Assembly: GCA_963818885.1 (NCBI GenBank)
Contig: CAWFTP010000003.1
Location: 434,001-498,000, forward strand
Length of the DNA stretch: 64,000 bases
Source: DATFDN01 sp963818885
GTDB taxonomy: Bacteria; Pseudomonadota; Alphaproteobacteria; Acetobacterales; Acetobacteraceae
Reading direction: 5' to 3'
Shown here: positions 31,845-40,232 of the stretch, piece after piece
How the letters are laid out: each line of letters begins with the position of its first letter
Numbering within the stretch: the first letter of the stretch is position 1
Program-made: the position numbers and the translations under genes
Notes under the pieces: model-generated
The model's input: the letters and a program-made list of their open reading frames with translations, nothing else
The model's database searches: none
What the model was told of the DNA's origin: nothing

Positions 31845-31930
31845 CGTCATGCCCGGGCTTGTCCCGGGCACCCACGTCTTGCTTCCTAGCCGTGAAGACG
31901 TGGATGGCCGGAACAAGTCCGGCCATGACG
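31845..31930. repeat. Palindromic intergenic repeat between livJ and livH
   Basis: Nested inverted repeats: outer arms CGTCATG (31,845-31,851) and CATGACG (31,924-31,930); CCACGTCTT (from 31,872) pairs with AAGACGTGG (ending 31,903); and two local hairpins, CCCGGGCTTGTCCCGGG and GGCCGGAACAAGTCCGGCC. Its translation, MPGLVPGTHVLLPSREDVDG then RNKSGHDE, is the familiar look of dispersed alphaproteobacterial repeats that get mis-annotated as small ORFs. In RNA it would fold into a clover of stems and could trim downstream expression so that the binding protein exceeds the permeases. Confidence 0.75.
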
Positions 31931-31956
31931 AGTACCCTTCTGTACCGGGCCGCCTG

Positions 31957-32871
31957 ATGTCGCTCGGCGACATCCTGCTGCAGCAGCTGGCGAATGGGCT
32001 GATCCTCGGCTCGTTCTATGCCCTCGTCGCGCTCGGCTACACGATGGTGTACGGCATCATCAAGCTGCTGAACTTCGCGCACGGCGACATCTATATGGTG
32101 GGCTCGTTCGTCGGCTTCCTCGCGCTGTCGGCGCTGGCGCCGATGCTGGGGGACGGCTGGGGCGGGATCATCCCGTCGATGATCCTCAGCATGCTCGCCG
32201 CCGGCCTGCTCGGCATGCTGATCGAGCGCGTCGCCTATCGTCCGCTGCTGTCCGCGCCGCGCCTGTCGATCCTGATCACCGCGCTCGCCGTCTCGATGCT
32301 GCTCGAGAATGTGGCACTCGCCATCACCGGCGGGCAGTACACTGCCTTCAACACCGGCCTCGGCTATGACGGCGTCGATGTCGCCGCCGTGCACATCACC
32401 TATACGCAGATGGTTCTTGTCGGCGCCTCGCTCCTGCTGATGGGCGCCATGCACGTGTTCATCTCGCGCACCATGTACGGCAAGGCGATGCGCGCCATCG
32501 CGATCGACCAGGACGCCTGCCTGCTGATGGGCATCGACGTGAACCGGATGATCGCGCTCACCTTCTTCATCGGCTCGGCGCTTGCCGCCGCCGCGGGCGT
32601 GCTGGCGGGCGTCTATTACGGCAGCATCTACTACTTCATGGGCTTCATCATCGGGCTCAAGGCGTTCACCGCCGCCGTCATCGGCGGCATCGGCAACATC
32701 CCGGGCGCCATGCTGGGCGGCCTCGTGTTGGGGCTGCTGGAGGCGTTCGGGACCCAGATCCAGGCGATCGGCACCGAGTGGAAGGACGTGTTCGTCTTCG
32801 CGATCCTGATCCTTCTGCTGGTGTTCAAGCCGACCGGCCTGCTGGGTCGGCCCGAGGTGGAGCGGATGTAG
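31957..32871 (+). CDS. livH: Branched-chain amino acid ABC transporter permease LivH
   Basis: A 304-residue permease with about eight helices. Start MSLGDILLQQLANGLILGSF at 31,957 is the family start; the longer upstream frame only runs through the palindromic repeat. Characteristic blocks: YALVALGYTMVYGIIKLLNF, AHGDIYMVGSFVGF, IERVAYRPLLSAPRLSILIT, the cytosolic loop GKAMRAIAIDQDACLLMGID that contacts the ATPases, YYFMGFIIGLKAFTAAVIGG and GNIPGAMLGGLVLGLLEAFG. Second gene of the liv operon. Confidence 0.9.
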   Translation: MSLGDILLQQLANGLILGSFYALVALGYTMVYGIIKLLNFAHGDIYMVGSFVGFLALSALAPMLGDGWGGIIPSMILSMLAAGLLGMLIERVAYRPLLSAPRLSILITALAVSMLLENVALAITGGQYTAFNTGLGYDGVDVAAVHITYTQMVLVGASLLLMGAMHVFISRTMYGKAMRAIAIDQDACLLMGIDVNRMIALTFFIGSALAAAAGVLAGVYYGSIYYFMGFIIGLKAFTAAVIGGIGNIPGAMLGGLVLGLLEAFGTQIQAIGTEWKDVFVFAILILLLVFKPTGLLGRPEVERM

Positions 32872-32875
32872 CTGG

Positions 32876-33814
32876 ATGGCGCGTCTCGCCATCCCCCTCG
32901 ACATGCCCGGCGCTCGTCCCGCTCTGCTTGCGCTGCTGCTGATCGCGCTGGCGCTGCTCCCAGGCTTCGCCAACAACTACGAGCTGGAGGTGCTGACCAA
33001 TGCCTGGCTCTACGTCGTGCTTTGCCTCGGGCTCAACATCGTGGTCGGCTATGCCGGGCTGCTCGATCTCGGCTACGCGGCGTTCTTCGCGGTCGGCGCC
33101 TATGCGACCGGCATCCTGACGGCACGCTACGGCGTGGACTTCTGGCTCACCATTCCGGCCGCCGTGCTGTGCGCGCTGGGCGCGGGCGTGGTAGTCGGCG
33201 GTCCGACGCTGCGGCTGCGCAGCGACTATCTTGCGATCGTCACCTTGGGCTTCGGCGAGATCGTGCGAATCACCGCGCGCAACCTCAAGATCACCGGCGG
33301 CGCGAGCGGCCTCGTCGGCATCAACCGCCCGCATCTGTTCGGCATCCAGCTCGAGCAGATCTGGCAATTCTACTACGTGTTCCTGACTCTCGCCGTGCTC
33401 GCCTGCATCCTCAGCGCACGCGTGCAGAATTCGCGCATCGGACGCGCCTGGCGCTATGTGCGCTTCGACGAGGACGCGGCCGAGGCGATGGGCATCAACC
33501 GCGTCGCGGTCAAGCTCTACGCTTACATGCTGGGCGCCGTTTTCGCCGCCGTCGCCGGCTGCTTCTATGCCGCCAAGATGACCGCGATCTCTCCCGAGAC
33601 GTTCAGCTTCACCCAATCGGTGCTGATCCTGCTCGGAGTCGTTCTCGGCGGCATGGGCAAGATCCCTGGCGTGGTGCTGGGCGCGCTGGTGCTGACAATC
33701 TTTCCCGAGGTGTTTCGCAGCATCGGCTCGCTGCGCCTCCTGGTGTTCGCCGTCGTGCTGCTGCTGATCATGCTGTTCCGCCCGCACGGCATCTGGCCGG
33801 ACAAGCGCGCATGA
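32876..33814 (+). CDS. livM: Branched-chain amino acid ABC transporter permease LivM
   Basis: A 312-residue permease. Motifs: LNIVVGYAGLLDLGYAAFFA, YATGILTARYGVDFW, TLRLRSDYLAIVTLGFGEIV, RNLKITGGASGLVGI, the cytosolic coupling loop RIGRAWRYVRFDEDAAEAMG and GGMGKIPGVVLGALVLTIFP. It begins four bases after the livH stop and ends overlapping livG by ATGA, the usual tight coupling of liv genes. Membrane helices alternate regularly through the protein. Confidence 0.9.
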   Translation: MARLAIPLDMPGARPALLALLLIALALLPGFANNYELEVLTNAWLYVVLCLGLNIVVGYAGLLDLGYAAFFAVGAYATGILTARYGVDFWLTIPAAVLCALGAGVVVGGPTLRLRSDYLAIVTLGFGEIVRITARNLKITGGASGLVGINRPHLFGIQLEQIWQFYYVFLTLAVLACILSARVQNSRIGRAWRYVRFDEDAAEAMGINRVAVKLYAYMLGAVFAAVAGCFYAAKMTAISPETFSFTQSVLILLGVVLGGMGKIPGVVLGALVLTIFPEVFRSIGSLRLLVFAVVLLLIMLFRPHGIWPDKRA

Positions 33815-34587
33815 GCCCGCCCGCGCTGCTGTCAGTTGAGGACGTGAACCTGCGGTTTGGCGGGCTGCAGGTGCTGCGCGGGCTGAGTTTCGCGGTGCCA
33901 GAGGGCTCGATCAGCAGCCTCATCGGCCCAAACGGGGCGGGCAAGACTTCGGTGTTCAACTGCCTCACCGGATTTTATCGGCCGAGCGGCGGCGTCATCC
34001 GCTTGGGGGGTCAGATCGTCAACGGGCTACGGCCGCATCGCATCACCAAACTCGGCCTCGCTCGGACCTTCCAGAACCTGCGGCTGTTCAAGGAGATGAC
34101 GGCGCTCGAGAACGTCATGGCGGGACGGCATTGCCGCACGCGTTCCGGGCTGGTCGGCGCGATGCTGCACCTGCCGGGCCAGCGCGCCGAGGAGGCGGGG
34201 AGCCTGGCCGCGGGAGAACACTGGCTCGAATTCGCGGGCATTGCCCAGCACCGCGACCGCGCCGCGGGGAACCTCTCCTACGGCGATCAGCGCCGCGTCG
34301 AATGGGCGCGGGCGCTTGCGACCGAACCCAGGCTGCTGCTGCTCGATGAGCCGGCGGCCGGGCTCAATCACGACGAGAAGCAGCGGCTGATCGCGTTGAT
34401 CAGGCGGGTGCGCGAGGAGCTCGGCGTGACGGTGCTGCTGATCGAGCACGACATGGGCCTGGTGATGCGCGTCTCCGAGGCGATCACTGTGCTCGACCAC
34501 GGCCAGAAGATCGCGGAGGGCGACGCCGCCACGGTGCAGGCCGACCCCAGGGTGATCGAGGCCTATCTGGGACGGGAGGACGAGTAG
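33811..34587 (+). CDS. livG: Branched-chain amino acid ABC transporter ATP-binding protein LivG
   Basis: A 258-residue ATPase. Start MSPPALLSVEDVNLRFGGLQ at 33,811 (ATGA overlap). Walker A LIGPNGAGKTSVFN, Q-loop LARTFQNLRLFKEMTALENV, signature LSYGDQRRVEWARAL (LSYGxQR, normal for LivG), Walker B LLLLDEPAAGLNHDE, switch LIEHDMGLVMRV. The protein ends VIEAYLGREDE, as is usual for LivG. All catalytic residues are present. Confidence 0.92.
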   Translation: MSPPALLSVEDVNLRFGGLQVLRGLSFAVPEGSISSLIGPNGAGKTSVFNCLTGFYRPSGGVIRLGGQIVNGLRPHRITKLGLARTFQNLRLFKEMTALENVMAGRHCRTRSGLVGAMLHLPGQRAEEAGSLAAGEHWLEFAGIAQHRDRAAGNLSYGDQRRVEWARALATEPRLLLLDEPAAGLNHDEKQRLIALIRRVREELGVTVLLIEHDMGLVMRVSEAITVLDHGQKIAEGDAATVQADPRVIEAYLGREDE

Positions 34588-34588
34588 C

Positions 34589-35314
34589 GTGCCGCCCGAA
34601 AGCGATGTCGTCCTGCGCCTCGAGAATGTCGACGCGTTCTACGGCCCGATCCACGCGCTGCGCGACGTCAGCCTGACGGTGCGGCGCGGTCAGTTGGTCA
34701 CGCTGCTGGGGGCGAACGGGGCCGGCAAGAGCACCACCCTGCGGGTGATCTCCGGCCTCGTGCCCTGCGCCAACGGACGCATCGAGTATCTCGGCCGCGA
34801 CATTACCCGGGTAGCGGCGCACCGCGCGCCGCATCTCGGCCTGATCCAGGTGCCGGAGGGACGGCGCATCTTCAAGGGCATGACGGTACGCGAGAATCTG
34901 GAGCTGGGATCGTTCACCCTGGCCGACGAAGCCGAACGCCGCCGCCGTATCGCGCGCGTGTTCGACGTGTTTCCACTCCTTGCCGAGCGCCAGCGCCGCG
35001 ACGCCGCTTATCTGTCGGGAGGCGAGCAGCAGATGCTGGCGATCGGCCGGGCGCTGATGGCCGCCCCCAAGCTGCTGCTGCTCGACGAGCCGTCGATGGG
35101 ACTGGCGCCGCGGCTGGTGGCGGAGATCATGCGCATCATCACCCGGCTGAACGAGGCCGGCACCACGATCCTGCTGGTCGAGCAGAACGCCAAGGCGGCG
35201 CTGAAGCATGCCGATTACGGCTACGTGCTGGAGACGGGCCGCATCATCGTCGAGGGCGAAGCCGAGGCGCTGCGGACGGATGAGGGTGTCGTGAAGGCCT
35301 ATCTCGGGGTCTGA
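34589..35314 (+). CDS. livF: Branched-chain amino acid ABC transporter ATP-binding protein LivF
   Basis: A 241-residue ATPase starting at GTG 34,589, one base after the livG stop. Walker A LLGANGAGKSTTLR, Q-loop GLIQVPEGRRIFKGMTVREN (the LivF-specific VPEGRxIF), signature LSGGEQQMLAIGRAL, Walker B LLLLDEPSMGLAP, switch LLVEQNAKAALKHADYGYVL, end EGVVKAYLGV. It completes the livJHMGF set. No terminator is evident before trpF, which starts 39 bases later. Confidence 0.92.
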   Translation: MPPESDVVLRLENVDAFYGPIHALRDVSLTVRRGQLVTLLGANGAGKSTTLRVISGLVPCANGRIEYLGRDITRVAAHRAPHLGLIQVPEGRRIFKGMTVRENLELGSFTLADEAERRRRIARVFDVFPLLAERQRRDAAYLSGGEQQMLAIGRALMAAPKLLLLDEPSMGLAPRLVAEIMRIITRLNEAGTTILLVEQNAKAALKHADYGYVLETGRIIVEGEAEALRTDEGVVKAYLGV

Positions 35315-35353
35315 TCTGTGGCGGGACCGTCTTGCGTGCCAACATGGGACGGC

Positions 35354-35980
35354 ATGGTCAAGGTCAAGATCTGCGGCATCCGTGACGACGCCGCACTGGA
35401 TGCCGCGGTCGGCGCGGGCGCCGACTGGGTGGGGTTCGTGTTCTTTCCGTCCTCCCCGCGCTGGGTCGAGCCCGCGCGGGCTGCCGCGCTTGCCGCGCGG
35501 GTCCCACCGGGGATCGGGACGGTTGGTCTGCTCGTCGACCCGAAGGACGCCGAGGTCGAGACGGTGCTGCGGGAGGTGCGGCTCGACGTGCTCCAGGTCT
35601 ATGCGGATGCGGCGCGAATCGCCGAGCTGGCCCGACTGTTCGGGGTATCGGTGTGGCACGCTCTGGGCGTCGCGGCGTCATCCGACCTGCCGCAGACGCG
35701 GGGAGCGGCCGCCCGGCTGGTCGTGGAGGCGAAGCCTCCCAAGGGTGCGACAAGGCCGGGTGGCAACGCGGCGCTTCTCGACTGGTCGCTGCTGGGCGGC
35801 TGGCAGGCGCCGGCGCCCTGGGTGCTCGCGGGCGGACTGACGGCGGCGACGGTCGGCGAGGCAATACGGCAAACGGGAGCCTTGGCGGTGGACGTATCCT
35901 CGGGGGTCGAAACCGCGCCCGGCGTGAAGGACCCGCGCCTGATCGCCGCCTTCATCGCCGCGGCGCGGGCGGCGTCGTAG
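35354..35980 (+). CDS. trpF: Phosphoribosylanthranilate isomerase TrpF
   Basis: A 208-residue TIM-barrel enzyme of tryptophan synthesis converting PRA to CdRP. Start MVKVKICGIRDDAALDAAVG with the catalytic Cys in KICG; GADWVGFVFFPSSPRWVEP; VGLLVDPKDAEVETVL; the second-phosphate region LDWSLLGGWQAPAPWVLAGG; and the catalytic Asp in LAVDVSSGVETAPGVKDPRL. The usual LQLHG strand reads LQVYAD, a departure from consensus. A longer GTG frame from 35,318 lacks homology. trpB and trpA, the common neighbours, are absent; the gene follows livF and converges on phaR with six bases between. Confidence 0.85.
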   Translation: MVKVKICGIRDDAALDAAVGAGADWVGFVFFPSSPRWVEPARAAALAARVPPGIGTVGLLVDPKDAEVETVLREVRLDVLQVYADAARIAELARLFGVSVWHALGVAASSDLPQTRGAAARLVVEAKPPKGATRPGGNAALLDWSLLGGWQAPAPWVLAGGLTAATVGEAIRQTGALAVDVSSGVETAPGVKDPRLIAAFIAAARAAS

Positions 35981-35985
35981 TCCGA

Positions 35986-36597
35986 CTACGCCTTCTTCCG
36001 TCGCGCCTCCGCGAGCTCGCGCCGCAGCGTCGCGACCTCCTCGCGCAAACTGGCAATTTCGGACGCCGCAGAGGCCGGCCCGGGGTAGGACACCGGTTCC
36101 TGTCCGGGCGGGCGATAGAACGGCGAGAACAGGTTCATCGCCCGGTCCATCATCGCGAGGTTCTGCCGCCCCACCTCCTCCATCGTCGCGTTTCCGAACG
36201 GAAACAGTGAGCCCATCGTCTTCTGCATCGCGGCACGCATCTGCTGCTGCTGTTCGGCGAGCACGGCCATCGACTGCTCCAGGTACCGCGGCACGAGCGC
36301 CTGCATCTGATCGCCGTAGAAGCCGATGAGCTGGCGCAGGAAATTGGTCGGCAGCAGGTTGCGCCCCTTGCCCTCCTCCTCGACGATGATCTGCGTCAGC
36401 ACGCTGCGGGTGATGTCCTCCCCGCTTTTTGCGTCATAGACGATGAAGTCGCGCCCCTGACGGATCATTTCGGCGAGCGAATCGAGCGTGATGTAGCTCG
36501 ATGTTTCGGTGTTGTAAAGGCGCCGGTTGGCGTATTTCTTGACGATGACCGGCGGCGGCGCAACCGGCTTGCCCTCCGGCGGACCCGCTTCATCCAT
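35986..36597 (-). CDS. phaR: Polyhydroxyalkanoate synthesis repressor PhaR
   Basis: A 203-residue DNA- and PHA-granule-binding repressor that controls phasin and PHA genes. The PHB accumulation regulator N-terminal domain reads IVKKYANRRLYNTETSSYIT, LDSLAEMIRQGRDFIVYDAK, SGEDITRSVLTQIIVEEEGK (about 20-80). The C-terminal domain follows as FLRQLIGFYGDQMQALVPRY with a Gln-rich AEQQQQMRAAMQ stretch, and the tail (ASEIASLREEVATLRRELAE) is a short coiled coil. ATG 36,597 is preferred over an upstream GTG because a GGAGG site lies correctly spaced before it. No phaC or phasin gene is nearby. Confidence 0.88.
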   Translation of the reverse strand: MDEAGPPEGKPVAPPPVIVKKYANRRLYNTETSSYITLDSLAEMIRQGRDFIVYDAKSGEDITRSVLTQIIVEEEGKGRNLLPTNFLRQLIGFYGDQMQALVPRYLEQSMAVLAEQQQQMRAAMQKTMGSLFPFGNATMEEVGRQNLAMMDRAMNLFSPFYRPPGQEPVSYPGPASAASEIASLREEVATLRRELAEARRKKA

Positions 36598-36678
36598 GTC
36601 TGCCCTCCGCTGTGCCACCCCTGCAACATGCGTTTTTCTGCGGCGCAGCGAAAGCCTCCTGTGTCCGGCCGACCGCCG

Positions 36679-37425
36679 CTACGACCGGTGGCGCCGGCGT
36701 AGCCCGACCCAGAGCGTGGCGAGCGCGCCAACACCGAGCATGCTCAGCGTCGCCGGTTCCGGTGCCGGCGACGAGTGCGGCGCCGGGACGACGTAGGCAA
36801 AACTCTGGTTGCGCTCGCCGGCCACAGGCTCGAACTGCATGACGATATCGCGCGGGTCTGGCTTCCAGGTGCCAGAAGTGACGTTTGTTAAATCAGCATT
36901 GGCATCCGCCACCATACGCGGGTCCACCGCACCGCCATAGCCGGTGACATAGAACAGCCCCCCGTCGACATCGTAGTTGGAGTGGCCAGCTTCGTTCTCG
37001 ATCTCCCACACCGCGACCTGGAGCGCAGCGGCCAAGGCGCTATCGGTAATACGGGCGAGGCCGTTCTCCAGCAGCGCCGCGATCTGCCCCGCCTTCACCG
37101 GGTCACGCACCGTGTCCGACAACCGACCCAGCGTATAGCGCCCGGGCGAAACATAGGTGTCGAACACGTCCGTGCAGAGCAGCTCGAGCGGGGTCATGGT
37201 GCCGGTCGCGAGATTGCGAACGTCCAGCGTCACCGGGCCGGCCGCCCCAGGCTCCGAAAAACGCGCGGCGGAGTCGTGCACCGTGACGTTCTCGTATCCG
37301 TGGGCGAGCGAGGCGACCTCACCCGCCGGCACGTAGGACAACGAGTAGGTGATGGGCGCTGCGCCAGCCGGCAGGGCCAAGCCAAGCGCGGTGAGAAGGG
37401 CGAACGCGGCGAGTGGCCGGCGCAT
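36679..37425 (-). CDS. PEP-CTERM sorting-signal exported protein
   Basis: A 248-residue exported protein. N-terminal Sec signal MRRPLAAFALLTALGLALPA with cleavage after AGA. The body (YTLGRLSDTVRDPVKAGQIA, AVWEIENEAGHSNYDVDGG) resembles PEP-CTERM proteins with a thioester-like or 'LLCTDVFDTYV' segment. The C terminus has the complete sorting signal: motif PEPATLSM, helix LGVGALATLWVGL and a basic tail RRRHRS, so an exosortase should cleave it and attach the product at the cell surface. No exosortase gene is visible here. Monocistronic, between phaR and the threonine aldolase operon. Confidence 0.85.
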   Translation of the reverse strand: MRRPLAAFALLTALGLALPAGAAPITYSLSYVPAGEVASLAHGYENVTVHDSAARFSEPGAAGPVTLDVRNLATGTMTPLELLCTDVFDTYVSPGRYTLGRLSDTVRDPVKAGQIAALLENGLARITDSALAAALQVAVWEIENEAGHSNYDVDGGLFYVTGYGGAVDPRMVADANADLTNVTSGTWKPDPRDIVMQFEPVAGERNQSFAYVVPAPHSSPAPEPATLSMLGVGALATLWVGLRRRHRS

Positions 37426-37548
37426 TGGATAACGCTCCCTGCTCGCGCCGTTCTTTGGCGCGGGAAGCCCATCCTTTTGATGCGCGCGCCGGCGGTCCCG
37501 GCGCGTGAGTTCTGTATCACAAAGTGAGTTGTTGTGGAAGCGAATAAT

Positions 37549-38610
37549 TCAACCAGAAATTGCTGATCGTACCGCGGCCACGGCTTCCTCCACCTGAGAA
37601 GACGCAACGCCGAGATGCAAGCATGCGCGCAGACGGTGCGTGGCAGGGACCGAGACGAGCACCCCGCCGTCCCGTAGCCGCCCCGCCAGGACGGAGGCGG
37701 TGAGCGCCGCCTCCTTCGTGTCGAAGAACACGAGGTTGGTTTCCGGCGTCTCCACCCGAAGGCCTGGGATCTGCGCGAGGCCACGCGCGAGCACCCGGGC
37801 ATTCGCATGGTCCTCGGCCAGGCGCTCGACATTGTGGTCGAGCGCGTAAACGCAGGCGGCCGCGCAGATGCCGCCCTGGCGCATCGAGCCGCCAAGCCGC
37901 TGCTTCCACCGCCAGGCCCGACCGATGAAGTCGGCCGTGCCGCACAGCACCGCGCCGAGCGGCGCGCCCAGTCCCTTGGTGAAGTCGAGCCAGACGGTGT
38001 CGTAGCCCTGGGCGATCTCGGCCGCCGGTACGCCCAGCGCGACGGCGGCATTCATGATCCGCGCGCCGTCCATGTGGGTCGCCATGCCGTACGTGTGCGC
38101 GACCTCGGCGACTTCGCGCAGGCGCTCGACCGGCCAGCAGGAACCGCCGCCCCGATTGGCGGTCTGCTCCACTTCCACAAGGGTCTGCGGCGGCGAATAG
38201 CGGCTGACCGGCCGGATCGCCGCTTTCAGCGTCTCGGCGTCGAACTGCCCGCAGTCCCCGCGCAGCCCGCTCACCATCACGCCCGCGATCGCCTGGCAGG
38301 CGCCGCCCTCGCTGGTGATGATATGCGCTTCCTCATGCGCGAGCACCTCGTCGCCGCGCCGGCAGTGCGTCGCGATCGCCACCTGATTGGCCATGGTGCC
38401 GGACGGCAGGAACATCGCCGTCTCCTTGCCTAACAGCGCGGCGACGCGGTCGCACAGCGCCCACACGGTCGGGTCCGAGCCCGCCTGCTCGTCGCCCAGC
38501 GGCGCCTCCATCATCGCCGCCTTCATGGCGGGCGACGGTAGCGTCTGAGTGTCCGAGGACAGGTTGATCCGGATCGACGAGGCATCGAACCGGGCGGGGG
38601 CGAAACTCAT
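37549..38610 (-). CDS. Low-specificity threonine aldolase-like PLP enzyme
   Basis: A 353-residue fold-type I PLP enzyme that cleaves beta-hydroxy-amino acids to glycine and an aldehyde. Start MSFAPARFDASSIRINLSSD; NLSSDTQTLPSPAM at the entry of the active site; GDEQAGSDPTV; FLPSGTMANQVAIATH; HIITSEGGACQ (PLP-stacking region); MDGARIMNAAVALG; Schiff-base Lys in VWLDFTKGLGAPLGAVLCG; RQGGICAAACVYALDH. Its ATG overlaps the stop of the FAD monooxygenase (ATGA). Third gene of a leftward operon with the monooxygenase and the TPP enzyme. Confidence 0.85.
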   Translation of the reverse strand: MSFAPARFDASSIRINLSSDTQTLPSPAMKAAMMEAPLGDEQAGSDPTVWALCDRVAALLGKETAMFLPSGTMANQVAIATHCRRGDEVLAHEEAHIITSEGGACQAIAGVMVSGLRGDCGQFDAETLKAAIRPVSRYSPPQTLVEVEQTANRGGGSCWPVERLREVAEVAHTYGMATHMDGARIMNAAVALGVPAAEIAQGYDTVWLDFTKGLGAPLGAVLCGTADFIGRAWRWKQRLGGSMRQGGICAAACVYALDHNVERLAEDHANARVLARGLAQIPGLRVETPETNLVFFDTKEAALTASVLAGRLRDGGVLVSVPATHRLRACLHLGVASSQVEEAVAAVRSAISG

Positions 38611-40232
38611 GCGGTGGCTCCGGTGATAAGGGCGATCAGCGCGTCTGGGTCGGCGGGCGGCGCGTCGCCGCGCCAAGCAACGTGCTGGTCGGGGCGCGAT
38701 AGAACCAACTTGCGCGTGTATGCCGCATCATCGGTCCGCAGGTCGAGCAGCGCCATCGGCACCCGCCTGCGAGCAGCGGCGCGCATAATCAGGTCGGCGT
38801 CCGCGCACGGATCGAGACGCAGCAGGGTGAACCACGGGCCGAACGCGTCGTAGAGTGAGGTGCCGTCGGGTAGCCAGACATGCGGCGTGCGGCAGCCCGG
38901 CACGTCGCACGGCGTGAAGCGATCCATCGTGTACGACGGCGCCTCTCCATCATGCGCGATGATCGGGGAGCGGTCGTAGAAGTAGCCGAAATTGAGCCCG
39001 CCGCAGCAATATTGCGGCGTGTTGAGCGCGACCAGCTCGGCGCCGAAGCGTGAACGCACCGCGTCGCCTTCCGGCCCGGGCTCCTCGATGCATTCCGGGA
39101 CCGCGCCGCGGGCGCGCGACAGCGCGAGCGCGATCTGCATCGCATAGCGGGAGACCTGCTCGGTGATCGGCTGGCGCTCCGCCTCGTGCGCGGCAAGCAG
39201 GCGCGGGTCAGCCCAGCCGGCGAGCACGGCGGCGAGCTGCCAGGAAAGGTTCATCGCGTCAGCGATCCCCGCGTTCATCCCGTAGCCGGCGAATGGCACC
39301 CAGATATGCGCCGCGTCCCCGCAGACGAAGACGCGGTCGCGGCGGAAGCAATCGGCGAGGAGGCGGCGGCCCGTCCAATCCTCCTTGCCCAGGATCTCGA
39401 AGGCGAACGCGTCGTCGACCCCGAGGATCGCGCGCAGGCAGCGGTCGCGATCGACCAAGTCGAAGCTCTCGCCGAGGCGCAGGTAGTTGTGCACCAGCCA
39501 GGTCTCGCGCCCGTCGATGGCGAAGACGTTGGCGCTGCGGCGCGGGTTGAGCGATTGCGTCGACCAGGCGGGTGGGGCTTGCATCCGCGCGAGCAAGCCA
39601 GGAGCGCGTATATAGGTCGACTGCGTCTGGCCGATCACCGGATCGCCCGAGAAACGGGCGCCGATCGCGCGGCGGGTCTCGGAATCCGGGCCGTCGCAGC
39701 CAACCATGTAGTCGCAGTCGATCGCGAGCGTCGCGCCGGTGTCGAGGTCGCGCGCCTCGGCGCGCACTCCCCGCGCATCCTGATCGAACCCGGTCAGCCG
39801 AGTCCGGTTCAGCAGGCGCACGCCCATGCCGAGCGCGGCGCCACACAACGCAGGCTCCAGATAGATCTGGTTGATTCGGTGCGGTGGCTCCGGTGTCGGC
39901 CAATGTCCGTCCGGACCGCTCCGGTCCGTGTATCGATCACGCCGACAAGGAATATGGATGCGGCCGAACTCGACCCCCGTCGTCGTGGTGCGGAACGCGA
40001 CATCATTGGGATACTGCGCCGGCAGGCCGGGCGCCTCGCGGATCGCGCGCACGACGCCGAGACGGCGGAACACCTCCATGCTGCGCGCCGCGACGTGGTT
40101 GCACTTGACGCTCGGCGGCTCGTTACGTGCGCGCTGTTCCAGCACCAGGACGTCGACACCGCGCCAGACGAAGTCCATCGCGAGCGTCAGCCCGACGGGG
40201 CCAGCGCCGACGATGAGGATCTGAGCTGTCAG
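38607..40232 (-). CDS. PheA/TfdB-type FAD-dependent aromatic monooxygenase
   Basis: A 541-residue group A flavoprotein monooxygenase. FAD-binding AQILIVGAGPVGLTLAMDFV right at the N terminus, the R-rich segment SMEVFRRLGVVRAIREAPGL, the DG motif DYMVGCDGPDSETRRAIG, and the GD motif RVFVCGDAAHIWVPFAGYGM with NAGIADAMNLSWQLAAVLAG. A C-terminal thioredoxin-like region follows, as in phenol hydroxylases. Frame analysis leaves no ATG, GTG or TTG upstream of the dinucleotide motif; the only sensible start is CTG at 40,232, overlapping the TGA of the TPP enzyme as CTGA. A base error turning ATGA into CTGA is an alternative. Confidence 0.82.
   Translation of the reverse strand: MTAQILIVGAGPVGLTLAMDFVWRGVDVLVLEQRARNEPPSVKCNHVAARSMEVFRRLGVVRAIREAPGLPAQYPNDVAFRTTTTGVEFGRIHIPCRRDRYTDRSGPDGHWPTPEPPHRINQIYLEPALCGAALGMGVRLLNRTRLTGFDQDARGVRAEARDLDTGATLAIDCDYMVGCDGPDSETRRAIGARFSGDPVIGQTQSTYIRAPGLLARMQAPPAWSTQSLNPRRSANVFAIDGRETWLVHNYLRLGESFDLVDRDRCLRAILGVDDAFAFEILGKEDWTGRRLLADCFRRDRVFVCGDAAHIWVPFAGYGMNAGIADAMNLSWQLAAVLAGWADPRLLAAHEAERQPITEQVSRYAMQIALALSRARGAVPECIEEPGPEGDAVRSRFGAELVALNTPQYCCGGLNFGYFYDRSPIIAHDGEAPSYTMDRFTPCDVPGCRTPHVWLPDGTSLYDAFGPWFTLLRLDPCADADLIMRAAARRRVPMALLDLRTDDAAYTRKLVLSRPDQHVAWRGDAPPADPDALIALITGATA

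Noticed and set aside
31795..32976. Minus-strand ORF of 393 codons over livH
   Set aside because: Antisense shadow of livH. Part of it (AGLVPAIHV-like) comes from the palindromic repeat, which is known to create such false ORFs.
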